This document shows positions 1-7,408 of a stretch of 64,000 bases of DNA, one piece after another. The translations under genes and the position numbers were made by a program. The notes beneath the pieces were generated by a model, which had not been told where the DNA came from, made no database searches, and was given only the letters and a program-made list of their open reading frames with translations. Numbering within the stretch: position 1 is the first letter of the stretch; every line of letters starts with the position of its first letter. The stretch is taken from assembly GCA_003164095.1 (NCBI GenBank), contig PLRX01000128.1:56875-120874 (forward strand). The letters run 5' to 3'. Source of the stretch: Acidimicrobiaceae bacterium (lineage in GTDB: Bacteria; Actinomycetota; Acidimicrobiia; Acidimicrobiales; RAAP-2).

Positions 1-2
1 GA

Positions 3-34
3 CCCGGATGCAGATGAGCAACGCCGCATCCGGG
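3..34. terminator. Hairpin at window edge
   Basis: A 9-bp inverted repeat (CCCGGATGC at 3-11, GCATCCGGG at 26-34) with a 14-nt loop lies directly before the first gene. There is no T-run, so it is only terminator-like; it may end a gene lying left of the window. Confidence 0.4.
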
Positions 35-60
35 CCCTGGACGCCACGGGAAGGAGCGAC

Positions 61-768
61 GTGCCCGAAGGACTCTCGCCGAGTGAGGTCGGCAAGGAGA
101 TCGCCGAGCACCACGCCCACACCGTCGCGAACGGCGACAACGAGGACAGCCCGTTCTCGAGGAGATTGACGGTCGTCGAGGCCGCGCTCCTGGCGGTCGT
201 GGCGGTGCTGGCGGCCTACTCGGGGTTCGCGTCCGCGAAGTGGGGCACGGAGTCCTCGTTGCGGCTCGCCAAGGCCAACACCGAGCGGAACCTGGCGAGC
301 CGCGCCGAACTGCAGGGGCTGTCCACGAAGAACTTCGACGGCCTCGCGTTCAACGCCTGGTTCAGCGCGTACCTGTCCGGCAACCAGGTCGGGATGCAGG
401 TGGCCGAGCACCGCTTCCGTCCCCAGTTCGACGTCGCCTTCAAGGCCTGGATGGCCACCGATCCCTTCACCGACCCGGATGCCCCCAAGGGACCCACGTA
501 CATGCCGCAGTACGTTCAGCCGGGCCAGGCGGCGTCGAACGAGCTCGACGCGGAGGCGACGGCCGCCTACGCCGAGGGGGTGGCGGCCGGCGGGCACTCG
601 GACGACTATGTGCGTACCACCGTCTTCCTGGCCACCGTCCTCTTCCTGGTGGGGATCTCGGGCCACTTCCGCGTCCGGGCGGCCCGGATCGGCCTCATCG
701 CGGTCGGTGGTGTGATCCTGCTGACGTCGATCATCTTCCTGATCGACCTGCCCAAGCCGTTCTTCTGA
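61..768 (+). CDS. Hypothetical three-helix membrane protein
   Basis: 235 residues from a GTG start preceded by a good ribosome binding site (GGAAGGAG about 6 nt upstream). One membrane helix lies at about residues 37-57 and two more form a C-terminal hairpin at about 187-205 and 210-230. The roughly 130 residues between the first and second helices are hydrophilic, rich in Ala, Asn and Tyr, and probably form an extracytoplasmic or cytoplasmic soluble domain. I do not recognise the family. It stands alone and runs into the convergent aldolase gene 56 nt downstream, so no functional partner is evident. Reality of the gene is supported by the RBS, the hydropathy pattern and the absence of a better frame. 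Confidence 0.75.
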   Translation: MPEGLSPSEVGKEIAEHHAHTVANGDNEDSPFSRRLTVVEAALLAVVAVLAAYSGFASAKWGTESSLRLAKANTERNLASRAELQGLSTKNFDGLAFNAWFSAYLSGNQVGMQVAEHRFRPQFDVAFKAWMATDPFTDPDAPKGPTYMPQYVQPGQAASNELDAEATAAYAEGVAAGGHSDDYVRTTVFLATVLFLVGISGHFRVRAARIGLIAVGGVILLTSIIFLIDLPKPFF

Positions 769-824
769 TCGCCCCGCACAAGCCGCACTGCTGATCCGGC
801 GGGGCTGATCCGGCCTGGCCACCG

Positions 825-1562
825 TCAGTCCAGCAACGTCGGGTCGGCGCGCAGCTCGGCCCGCACGGCGGCCTCGAAGAAGCCGTGGAACCCTTCGGCA
901 TCGCTTGCCGCCATCCGCTCGAGGAACGCGGCCGGCAGGACCGTGTCGCCCGATGCGCCGGCCGCCCGGACGTGCCACGCGCCGCGGCACCGCTGCTCCA
1001 GTGCCACGGCACGCTGGTGGACGGCCCGCGCCGAGTTGCCGACCACGAACACACCGTGGCCGGCCAGCAGGGCGGCGGTGGCGTCGCCCATCGCCTCTAC
1101 CGCACGGCCCGCCGAGCCGGCGTCGTTGACCGGGCCCGAGTACTCGTCGACCAGCACGAGCCGGCCGCCGCCGAGCGCCGACGACTGGTCGAGGATCGCC
1201 GGTACCTCGGCCATGTCGGCCCACACGGTGCCGAAACGGGGGTGGCTGTGGGCGGCCCAGCCGATGTCGGGCCGGCGCCGGTGGAGTTCCAGGTGGAGCG
1301 GGATCCCGAGAGGGACCGGCCACTCACCCTCGACGACCTCGCCCTCGAGGGTGATGCGCAGCACGTGCTCGGGCCGGACCTCCTGCCAGGTGAGCAGCCA
1401 CGGGTTGCACAACAGCGTGCCGTCGCCGAGGTTGGCGGTGATGTGCCCGGCCAGGTGGTCGTCGTAGCCTTCGCGCCACAGCACCCGGGCCAGAAGGGCC
1501 AGCTCCTGGCGGGCGGTCAGCTCCGGCATCAGCCGGTCGGGTTTCGGCGTGAACGTGGTCAT
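825..1562 (-). CDS. Class II aldolase/adducin family protein
   Basis: 245 residues with the class II aldolase fold signature: HITA near residue 40, the metal-binding HSHP near 106 and a third histidine in LLAGHGVFVVG near 165. Family members are Zn-dependent aldolases, epimerases or decarboxylases acting on small hydroxy-acids or sugar phosphates (fuculose-phosphate aldolase, ribulose-phosphate epimerase). The substrate cannot be told here. The start overlaps the end of the upstream amidohydrolase gene by ATGA, so the two are translationally coupled and probably act in one catabolic pathway. Aldolase/amidohydrolase pairs occur in degradation of aromatic or cyclic acids, but that role is inference. 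Confidence 0.85.
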   Translation of the reverse strand: MTTFTPKPDRLMPELTARQELALLARVLWREGYDDHLAGHITANLGDGTLLCNPWLLTWQEVRPEHVLRITLEGEVVEGEWPVPLGIPLHLELHRRRPDIGWAAHSHPRFGTVWADMAEVPAILDQSSALGGGRLVLVDEYSGPVNDAGSAGRAVEAMGDATAALLAGHGVFVVGNSARAVHQRAVALEQRCRGAWHVRAAGASGDTVLPAAFLERMAASDAEGFHGFFEAAVRAELRADPTLLD

Positions 1563-2749
1563 GGCAGTACCTCGTCGGGTAGCGGGTGACGGAACAGGGC
1601 TGCGGCATTGCCACTGCAGATGGCCCGTACCTCGTCGTCAGGAAGGTGTCCCCAGCACGACCGCAGGACGTCCTGGGTGTCGGGCCAGGTGCCGTCGCCG
1701 TGGGGGTAGTCGGTCTCCACCATGATGTTCCCCACCCCGATGCGGTGCCTGGTGTCGATCGTCGACGGGTCGTCGAGCGTGCAGAACCAGAAGTTGCGAC
1801 TCAGTACGTCCGCCGGTCGGGTGTCCCACCCGAGGCCGTAGCCGGACCTGTCGACCACGTTGTCGAGGCGGTCGAGCAGCATCGCCACCCAGCCGATGCC
1901 GCCCTCGCTCATTGCGATGGCGAGGTCCGGATGACGGAGGGGGTGGCCCGACCACAGCCACTCGGCGCAGGCCGTCAGCGACAGTTGACCGAACAGGGTG
2001 GCGCCGATCTGGAGTGCCGGTGCACCGGGCGGGATCGGTGGCATGCCCGAGCTGCCCACGTGGAGGCAGACCACCGTCGAGGTCTCGACGCACGCTTCGA
2101 GGATCGGGTCCCAGTGGTCCGTGTCCCACAAGCTCGGCAGGTCGACGGCGTGGGGTCGTTCGGGCAGGGCGACGGCCTTGAAGCCCCTGGCCGCGTTGCG
2201 CCGGATCTCGGCGGCCGCCTCGGCCGAGTCGGACAGCTGGGCGATGCCCAGCGGGATGATCCGGTCCGGATGGACCGACGCCCACTCCTCGTACAGCCAG
2301 TCGTTCCAGGCCCGCACGCATGCTGCACCGAGTGCCCGGTCCTCGGCGGCGAAGAACACCCGACCGCAGAACCCGGAGATCTGCGAGGGGAAATTGAGCG
2401 AGGCCCAGACTCCGTTGACGTCCATGTCGGCGACCCGGGCATCGACGTCGTAGCAGCCGGGCCGCATCTGCTCGAAGCGGAAGGGCTCGAGTCGCACGCC
2501 GTCCGGGCGCCGGCCGGCGACGGCGTTCATCCCGACCTGCGAGTACCGGCCTCCCTCGAACTCCCACACCTGGTGGCCGTCGGCAGTCTCGACGATGCGC
2601 GGGGCACGGTCGGCGAAGGTGGCCGGCAGCCGGCCCTCGAAGGTGTGGGCCGGCTCGACCACGTGGTCGTCCACGGAGATGACCGTCGCCCACTGCTCGC
2701 GCGCCGTCGGCTCGGGCAGGAACAGGTCCGGGTCGAGCACGTGCGTCAC
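1559..2749 (-). CDS. Amidohydrolase family 2 (metal-dependent hydrolase or decarboxylase)
   Basis: 396 residues from a GTG start. The N-terminal ISVDDHVVEP stretch is the divergent metal-site motif usual in actinobacterial amidohydrolase-2 proteins. Further conserved elements are a central H in CLHVGSSG and the late VETDYPHGDGTWP with the metal-binding Asp and His. This TIM-barrel family includes decarboxylases (ACMSD, gamma-resorcylate, 5-carboxyvanillate) and lactonases. The coupled class II aldolase immediately downstream suggests a short catabolic module. The GTG start overlaps the stop of a possible 34-codon ORF by GTGA, a junction used between several certain genes in this window. The exact substrate is unknown. 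Confidence 0.85.
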   Translation of the reverse strand: MTHVLDPDLFLPEPTAREQWATVISVDDHVVEPAHTFEGRLPATFADRAPRIVETADGHQVWEFEGGRYSQVGMNAVAGRRPDGVRLEPFRFEQMRPGCYDVDARVADMDVNGVWASLNFPSQISGFCGRVFFAAEDRALGAACVRAWNDWLYEEWASVHPDRIIPLGIAQLSDSAEAAAEIRRNAARGFKAVALPERPHAVDLPSLWDTDHWDPILEACVETSTVVCLHVGSSGMPPIPPGAPALQIGATLFGQLSLTACAEWLWSGHPLRHPDLAIAMSEGGIGWVAMLLDRLDNVVDRSGYGLGWDTRPADVLSRNFWFCTLDDPSTIDTRHRIGVGNIMVETDYPHGDGTWPDTQDVLRSCWGHLPDDEVRAICSGNAAALFRHPLPDEVLP

Positions 2750-2850
2750 CCGTGCCCCGCCGACGGCCCCGGGACAGGCTGCACCGCGGTCACGCGGCGT
2801 GTGGACGCGGTGCCAGTGGGTCGGGCGGGGGCTGCCTGCATCTGCGTCAT
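2746..2850 (-). CDS. Possible 34-codon leader ORF
   Basis: A short ORF with a GGAAGG ribosome binding site just before its ATG. Its TGA overlaps the GTG start of the amidohydrolase by GTGA, the coupling used between certain gene pairs in the window. The peptide is Pro/Ala/Thr-rich and resembles no known protein. It may be a leader peptide coupling ribosomes into the amidohydrolase, or a chance ORF in GC-rich DNA. A longer 72-codon form in the same frame exists but its start has no convincing RBS. Confidence 0.3.
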   Translation of the reverse strand: MTQMQAAPARPTGTASTRRVTAVQPVPGPSAGHG

Positions 2851-2983
2851 GGTCCTTCCCGCTGGAGTGGCTCCGGTGGACCGTTCCCGGTAGCCGGCAC
2901 GGTGTCGTGCTCTGTCTAGCGCACGCGTTCCGCAGCTGCGCAGCACCTGCGGCCGGGGGCGCAACGCATGCCGGTCCCGCCCC

Positions 2984-3011
2984 TTGACGAGGTGTCCACG
3001 GTGTCTACCAT
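2984..3011 (+). promoter_or_regulatory. Promoter, TTGACG-N16-TACCAT
   Basis: TTGACG (2984-2989) and TACCAT (3006-3011) are separated by 16 nt. Transcription would start about 7 nt further on, at or next to the ATG at 3018, giving a leaderless message for the 53-codon ORF. Confidence 0.5.
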
Positions 3012-3017
3012 GGGCCC

Positions 3018-3179
3018 ATGGCGACGACTACCGCTACCCGCGCACAGACCTACCGGGCATCGTGGACCGAGGCGCCGGCGACCGGACTCGGGCGGTATGC
3101 CGCCCGCAAGTCCCGCACCTCGGCGTTCCGGACGTCCGACGGCATGACCAGGGAACTCCTTCGACCGATCCTCGACTAA
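3018..3179 (+). CDS. Small leaderless hypothetical protein (53 aa)
   Basis: An ATG-to-TAA ORF whose start sits 6 nt after a TACCAT -10 box with a TTGACG -35. This is the leaderless architecture seen at many other genes in the window. The product is basic, rich in Thr, Arg and Ala, with no membrane segment or recognisable motif. It ends one base before homology to the SulP remnant begins, so it may be a genuine small gene or a new ORF created when the SulP gene was deleted. No RBS is needed under the leaderless model, and none is seen. Confidence 0.4.
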   Translation: MATTTATRAQTYRASWTEAPATGLGRYAARKSRTSAFRTSDGMTRELLRPILD

Positions 3180-3180
3180 C

Positions 3181-3515
3181 GGGGACGGCGGGATGCCCGC
3201 CACGGGGGCGATCGCCCGGACGGCGGTTGACGTCCGCGCCGGGGCCCGGACCCGCATGGCGGCCATCACCCACTCGGTGGTGATCGTCGTGATGATCCTG
3301 GCCGCCTCCCCCGTCTCAGTCGCGTGCCCCTTGCCGCGCTTGGCGCCGTGCTGCTCATGACCGCGGTCCGCATGGTCGACCACGTTCGGGTGTTCGTCGT
3401 CGTCCGGTCCCACGTCTCCGAGGCCGTCGTCCTCATCGCCACCGCGGTCGTCACGGTGGCCATCGACCTCGTCACCGCCATCGAGGTCGTCCTGGGCGAT
3501 GTGGGAGCGGCGTAG
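3181..3515 (+). pseudogene. SulP-family anion transporter remnant
   Basis: The frame from about 3184 gives DGGMPATGAIARTAVDVRAG, which matches the conserved core of SulP (SLC26-type) sulfate/bicarbonate transporters. It continues through a membrane helix (ITHSVVIVVMILAAS). Next to a run of five C (3308-3312) the homology moves to another frame, which reads SRVPLAALGAVLLMTAVRM and then the next SulP helices (VVLIATAVVTVAIDLVTAIEV) before a stop at 3513-3515. Only about 110 of the usual 480-570 residues remain: the N-terminal helices and the C-terminal STAS domain are missing and a frameshift divides what is left. It cannot encode a working transporter. Confidence 0.8.
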
Positions 3516-3572
3516 GCGGAGCGGTCCAGTGCCACCAGGCTCGGCCGGCTGCCTTCTGCTAGGAAACCCACA

Positions 3573-5444
3573 ATGGCGCTGACCGGGTCGACGACTCCCC
3601 AGCTCGAACACGTGGCCCCGCCTCAGGCGGCCGCCACCCCGGAGGAACGCGCCGACCACGGTCGCGTCATCGGCCCATCGCTCCTCGTCGTTGCCGGCTA
3701 CGCAGTCATCGGCGTCCTCGCCTTCCGGCCGGTTGCCGCTGCATTCTCCAGCCGGCTCAACGGCCCGCCCCAGGGTGACACCATCCTGTTCGCCTGGTTC
3801 ATCGGGTGGGTTCCCCACGCGCTGTTCCACGGTCTCGACCCGCTGTTCAGCCATGCCATCCTCGTGCCGCACGGCGTGAACCTGCTCGTGAACACGTCGA
3901 GCCCGTTGCTCGGACTCCTGACCGCCCCGGTGACGGTCCTGTTCGGGCCGGTGGTCTCCACGAACGTGCTCACGTTGGCGGCAATGCCGGTCTCGGCCAC
4001 CGCAGCGTTCGTCGTCCTGCGGGTGTGGAAGGTGTGGCTTCCGGCAGCGGCGCTCGGCGGCCTGCTCTACGGGTTCTCGCCCTACATGGTCGGCGAGAGC
4101 ATCGCCCACCCCGAGTTCACATTCGTGCCGCTCCCGCCGTTCATCGTGCTGGTGACCGTCCTCGTCTTCCAGCGGAAGGGGTCGCCTCGTACGCTCGGCA
4201 TCGCCCTCGGACTCCTGGTGACGGGACAGTTCCTCATCTCCCAGGAGGTCCTGGCCACGGTGGCCTTGCTCGTGATGGCCGGGGTCGTGCTCGTCGCGGT
4301 GCGGCATCCTGACGGGGTGGCCGACATGGCGCGGGCCGCCTGGCGTCCGACGGCCGTGGCGGCGCTCGTCGGTGCGGTGCTGCTGGCGTATCCGTTGTGG
4401 CTGATGCTCGCCGGGCCGCAGCACTATGCCGGGACGCCGTGGCCGGTGGGCAACAGGTACCACAACGATCTCCTCAGTCTCATCGCACCCGGGCCGATGC
4501 AGGCCGTACCGCTGTGGCTGCGGTCGCTCGGCACGAGGCTGATCATCGTGGCGCCCGCCGAGACCGGCGGTTACGTCGGCATCCCCCTACTGGTGGCCAC
4601 GGCCGTCCTCGCCTGGCGGTCGCGACGGCGCCCGCGCATGCAGCTGGCCATCGCCCTGCTCGTGTTCGCCGTGCTCCTGTCGCTCGGGACCCACCTGTCC
4701 GTCGATGGTCACGCCACGGCCGTCCCCCTGCCCTTCCTCCTGCTCGGTCACTTCCCGGTGTTTTCCGACATCCTCCCGAGTCGCTTCTCCCTCGAGATCG
4801 GCGCACTGCTGGCCGCAACCCTGGCGTTCGGCGTCGACGACCTGCGCCGCCCCGCGACGCGGAGTGACCGTCAGCCGCGCCGCGCCGACCGAACCGACTG
4901 TCCGGGTCGCGTGGCGGTGCTCGGCGTAATCGTCGTGGCCCTGGTGGCGGTGGTCACGCTGCTTCCCGAGTGGCCCTACCCGACCCAGTCAGCCGTCGGA
5001 CTGCCGGTCGGAGTGCGGACGGGCATCCCCTCGGGCGACCCGGTCGCCATCACGTACCCGTTCGTCACCAAGTACCGCACCCTGCCGGAGATCTGGCAGG
5101 CCGAGGACGGCTACCGGTTCCGCCTCCTCGGCGGCTACGTGCTGCACCCGGATGCATCGGGAACCGCCACGATCTTCCCGGGGCCGATGGTCCCGGCCGA
5201 CCTGCAGCGGTACCTCCTCCACGAGCAGAGCTCCGTCGTCATCGGCTCCGGCCCACCGGTCACCACGCCCACGGCTGCAGCTACGAAGGACGCCCTAGCG
5301 CGCAACGACGTGCGCCTGGTACTGGTCGACGACACGGAGCCCAACAGCGACTGGGTCATCGCGGTCTTCATGGAGGCGCTCGGTCCGCCCACCATCGCCA
5401 CCGGGTCGGTCACCGCCTGGATGAGCCGCGCCGGACCGCTCTGA
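3573..5444 (+). CDS. Polytopic membrane protein, probable GT-C-like glycosyltransferase
   Basis: 623 residues with about 10-12 hydrophobic segments between residues 30 and 440 and a soluble C-terminal region of about 180 residues. An acidic GDTILFAWFIGW motif lies in the first extracytoplasmic loop, where GT-C enzymes carry their catalytic Asp. The overall plan resembles actinobacterial membrane proteins that use polyprenyl-phosphate sugars, but I cannot assign donor or acceptor. A weak -10-like TAGGAA precedes the ATG by 7 nt. It is flanked by a transporter remnant and a convergent P450 gene, so context does not help. An alternative is a YfhO-like membrane protein. Confidence 0.7.
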   Translation: MALTGSTTPQLEHVAPPQAAATPEERADHGRVIGPSLLVVAGYAVIGVLAFRPVAAAFSSRLNGPPQGDTILFAWFIGWVPHALFHGLDPLFSHAILVPHGVNLLVNTSSPLLGLLTAPVTVLFGPVVSTNVLTLAAMPVSATAAFVVLRVWKVWLPAAALGGLLYGFSPYMVGESIAHPEFTFVPLPPFIVLVTVLVFQRKGSPRTLGIALGLLVTGQFLISQEVLATVALLVMAGVVLVAVRHPDGVADMARAAWRPTAVAALVGAVLLAYPLWLMLAGPQHYAGTPWPVGNRYHNDLLSLIAPGPMQAVPLWLRSLGTRLIIVAPAETGGYVGIPLLVATAVLAWRSRRRPRMQLAIALLVFAVLLSLGTHLSVDGHATAVPLPFLLLGHFPVFSDILPSRFSLEIGALLAATLAFGVDDLRRPATRSDRQPRRADRTDCPGRVAVLGVIVVALVAVVTLLPEWPYPTQSAVGLPVGVRTGIPSGDPVAITYPFVTKYRTLPEIWQAEDGYRFRLLGGYVLHPDASGTATIFPGPMVPADLQRYLLHEQSSVVIGSGPPVTTPTAAATKDALARNDVRLVLVDDTEPNSDWVIAVFMEALGPPTIATGSVTAWMSRAGPL

Positions 5445-5479
5445 CGCACCTCGAGCGGTCCAGCTCCACGGCAAGGTAC

Positions 5480-6649
5480 TCAGTCGGCGACGACGGTGAC
5501 CGGCAACGAGGCGAACGACCGGATCAGATTGTTGTGCTTGCGCACCGTCGGAGCGCACAGCTCGAACCGTTCGACGCGCGCCGCCAGGGCGCTGAGGACC
5601 GCCGTCGCCTCCAGTCGGGCAAGGCCCATGCCGACGCAGGCGTGCTCCCCGTGGCCGAAGCCGACGTGGCCGGCGCTGGTCCGGGTGATGTCGAACTCCT
5701 CCGGACCATCCCACCGGCGCTCGTCCCGGTTGGCCGACGCGAAGCTCACGAGGACCCGGGCCCCGGCGGGGACCGTCACCCCGGCGATGTCGACGGTGCG
5801 GGTGGCGACCCGGGTGAAACAGCTGATCGGACTCTCCAGCCGGAGGACCTCGTTGAACGCCTGCTTCACCCGGTCCCGTTGACGTCGGAGCACGTCCCAC
5901 TGTTCCGGGTGCGTGGCGAACAGCCAGATGGCATTGGCGAGCGCGGCGGTGGTCGTGTCGAGTGACGGGCCGAGGTAGCCGATGAACATCATCGGGCACT
6001 GCCCGGCGTCGATCTCCCCCCGCTCGGCAGCCGCGAGGATGCCCGCTCCCGTCGACCCGTCGGGGAGGTCGGAGGCTGCGACCTTCTGGGCGAAGTCGGC
6101 CATCTCGTGGATACCGGCGCCTGCTGCCAGCGCCCGGTCGTTCAGCGGGCCGAGCCCGTCGAACGTCGCACCGGCCCAGTCGAGCAGGTGCTCGCGTCCG
6201 GCCTGAGGCCAGCCGAGCAGGTCCGGCACCCACGTGGTGGGGAGTACCTCGGCGACGTCGGTCACGGCGTCGACCTCCCGGCGCGCCACCACCCGGTCGG
6301 CGAGCGCTGCCGCACGGGCATGCGCTTCCTGGCGGAGCTCGGCGAGCGCTTTGGGGGTGAGCGGGCGCCCGATGACGGTGCGGAGCCGGTCGTGCTCGAC
6401 GCCGTCGCTCATCAGCGTCGTGCCCCGACCGCCCTCATTGATGAACTCGTTGAGGCCCACGCCCTCGCCGGAGCAGAACGCGCGCCCGTCGGCCAGCACG
6501 GCCCGGACGACCTCGTACCGGGTCACGGCGTAGACCTGGCGCGCTTCCAGCCAGACGACAGGTCCGAGGTCACGGAGTGTCCGGAGGTGACCATAGGGAT
6601 CGTCCAGCGCGTCGTCCGTGAACAGATCGGCCTCGTACGTGGGGATCAT
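5480..6649 (-). CDS. Cytochrome P450
   Basis: 389 residues. The heme-ligand loop is FGHGEHACVG with the axial Cys near residue 337. The ExxR pair of helix K is in NEVLRLES. The I-helix reads GPSLDTTT, the PSLDTT variant seen in some actinobacterial P450s in place of AGxDTT. It is a soluble class I bacterial P450 that needs ferredoxin and reductase partners, which are not in this window. The ATG at 6649 is preferred because GGGGAG lies 8 nt upstream and the encoded MIPTYEADLF begins like family members. The frame is open to a GTG at 6757 but that stretch overlaps the likely promoter. Substrate unknown. Confidence 0.93.
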   Translation of the reverse strand: MIPTYEADLFTDDALDDPYGHLRTLRDLGPVVWLEARQVYAVTRYEVVRAVLADGRAFCSGEGVGLNEFINEGGRGTTLMSDGVEHDRLRTVIGRPLTPKALAELRQEAHARAAALADRVVARREVDAVTDVAEVLPTTWVPDLLGWPQAGREHLLDWAGATFDGLGPLNDRALAAGAGIHEMADFAQKVAASDLPDGSTGAGILAAAERGEIDAGQCPMMFIGYLGPSLDTTTAALANAIWLFATHPEQWDVLRRQRDRVKQAFNEVLRLESPISCFTRVATRTVDIAGVTVPAGARVLVSFASANRDERRWDGPEEFDITRTSAGHVGFGHGEHACVGMGLARLEATAVLSALAARVERFELCAPTVRKHNNLIRSFASLPVTVVAD

Positions 6650-6968
6650 GTGGTCGCTCCCCACGGCGATCCGGCACGGAGGGGCACGCCGGCGTCCTGT
6701 CCGTCCGGGAACACAGGTGACACGACCATCGGCCCGGCGGTCTGCACGGAAGGTCACTCTACGTCGGAACGACTTCCGTGAGCCGATGCCATGATCTGCT
6801 CCGTCCCGGTACGCCGCGGACCAGCGAGCGGCAACGGCGAGCGGCGGATCAGCCCGCCCCGAGAGGAGTGCCGACTACTCGTTCGGTCCCTCCGGCACCA
6901 GGCGGAAGCCGCACGGCGTGGACAGCTGCCGTCCTCGGGCGACCCCTCGGCATGGGTAGCGTTGCCAC
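6650..6968. other. Intergenic region between divergent P450 and small membrane gene
   Basis: About 320 bases without a convincing gene. On the minus strand a TAGAGT box (6756-6761) could start P450 transcription with a leader of about 100 nt. A CGGAA-CGAC-TTCCG inverted repeat (6765-6778) just upstream of it could be a small operator. The right end holds the leaderless promoter of the next gene. Confidence 0.4.
6957..6962 (+). promoter_or_regulatory. -10 box of leaderless gene
   Basis: TAGCGT lies exactly 6 nt before the GTG at 6969, so transcription and translation would start at about the same base. Confidence 0.5.
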
Positions 6969-7175
6969 GTGACCCGATGGATCGACGCCCACAGGTTCCG
7001 GTACTGGCTGCTGACCGCCGTGGTCGTCCTCGCAGTGATCCTCCCGGTGTGGGCGTCGGGACACCGACCGATGTGGCCGGTCGCGGCCTCGACGGTCGTC
7101 GTGGTCGGTGTCGGCGCCGTGCTCGTCCCGCGGCTCCCCCGCCTGCGTTCGTGGTCCCAGCATCGCCACCACTGA
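6969..7175 (+). CDS. Small two-helix membrane protein
   Basis: 68 residues with two hydrophobic helices (about 12-28 and 37-54) and a short basic His-rich tail. The GTG start is placed by the TAGCGT box 6 nt upstream, the leaderless pattern of this genome. No family is recognised. It stands between the divergent P450 gene and a tRNA gene. Confidence 0.6.
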   Translation: MTRWIDAHRFRYWLLTAVVVLAVILPVWASGHRPMWPVAASTVVVVGVGAVLVPRLPRLRSWSQHRHH

Positions 7176-7234
7176 CCTGAACAACGCCACTGCATGAAGG
7201 TCGGTCCTCGGAACGCCTCCGCAGGGCACCAGCG

Positions 7235-7308
7235 TGGGGACGGAGGGAGTCGAACCCTCACTCGGGGCGGTTTAAGCGCCCTGCCTCTGCCAATTGGGCT
7301 ACGTCCCC
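7235..7308 (-). tRNA. tRNA-Leu(UAA) with short variable arm
   Basis: Read on the minus strand, a 74-nt cloverleaf forms. It has a 7-bp acceptor stem (GGGGACG/CGTCCCC), a D-arm, an anticodon stem GGGCG/CGCCC with loop CTTAAAC (anticodon UAA), a 5-nt variable loop (CGAGT), a T-stem GAGGG/CCCTC and discriminator A. CCA is not encoded. The anticodon reads the leucine codon UUA, yet bacterial tRNA-Leu normally has a long variable arm. The D-stem has only three good pairs plus a C-A mismatch, which is more like a class II tRNA. Identity as Leu is inferred from the anticodon alone. Confidence 0.85.
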
Positions 7309-7318
7309 CTGCCGGACG

Positions 7319-7324
7319 ACTGTA
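7319..7324 (-). promoter_or_regulatory. -10 box for tRNA
   Basis: TACAGT on the minus strand lies 10 nt before the 5' end of the tRNA, placing the transcript start about 3 nt before the mature end. Confidence 0.4.
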
Positions 7325-7408
7325 GGACCACGCCGCCCGGACGCCGCGCACCGGAGCCCGGGCACCGGTCGCCCACGCAGGGCCCAGACATCTCGCCCGA
7401 TCACGAGC

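Noticed and set aside
2916-4463. A 515-codon minus-strand frame across the SulP remnant and the membrane protein
   Set aside because: Composition is Arg/His/Gly-rich without motifs, and both plus-strand frames beneath it show membrane-protein homology or hydropathy.
6650-6757. Longer N-terminus for the cytochrome P450
   Set aside because: It is basic and unlike P450 N-termini; the ATG at 6649 has a good RBS, and the extension overlaps the likely -10 box.
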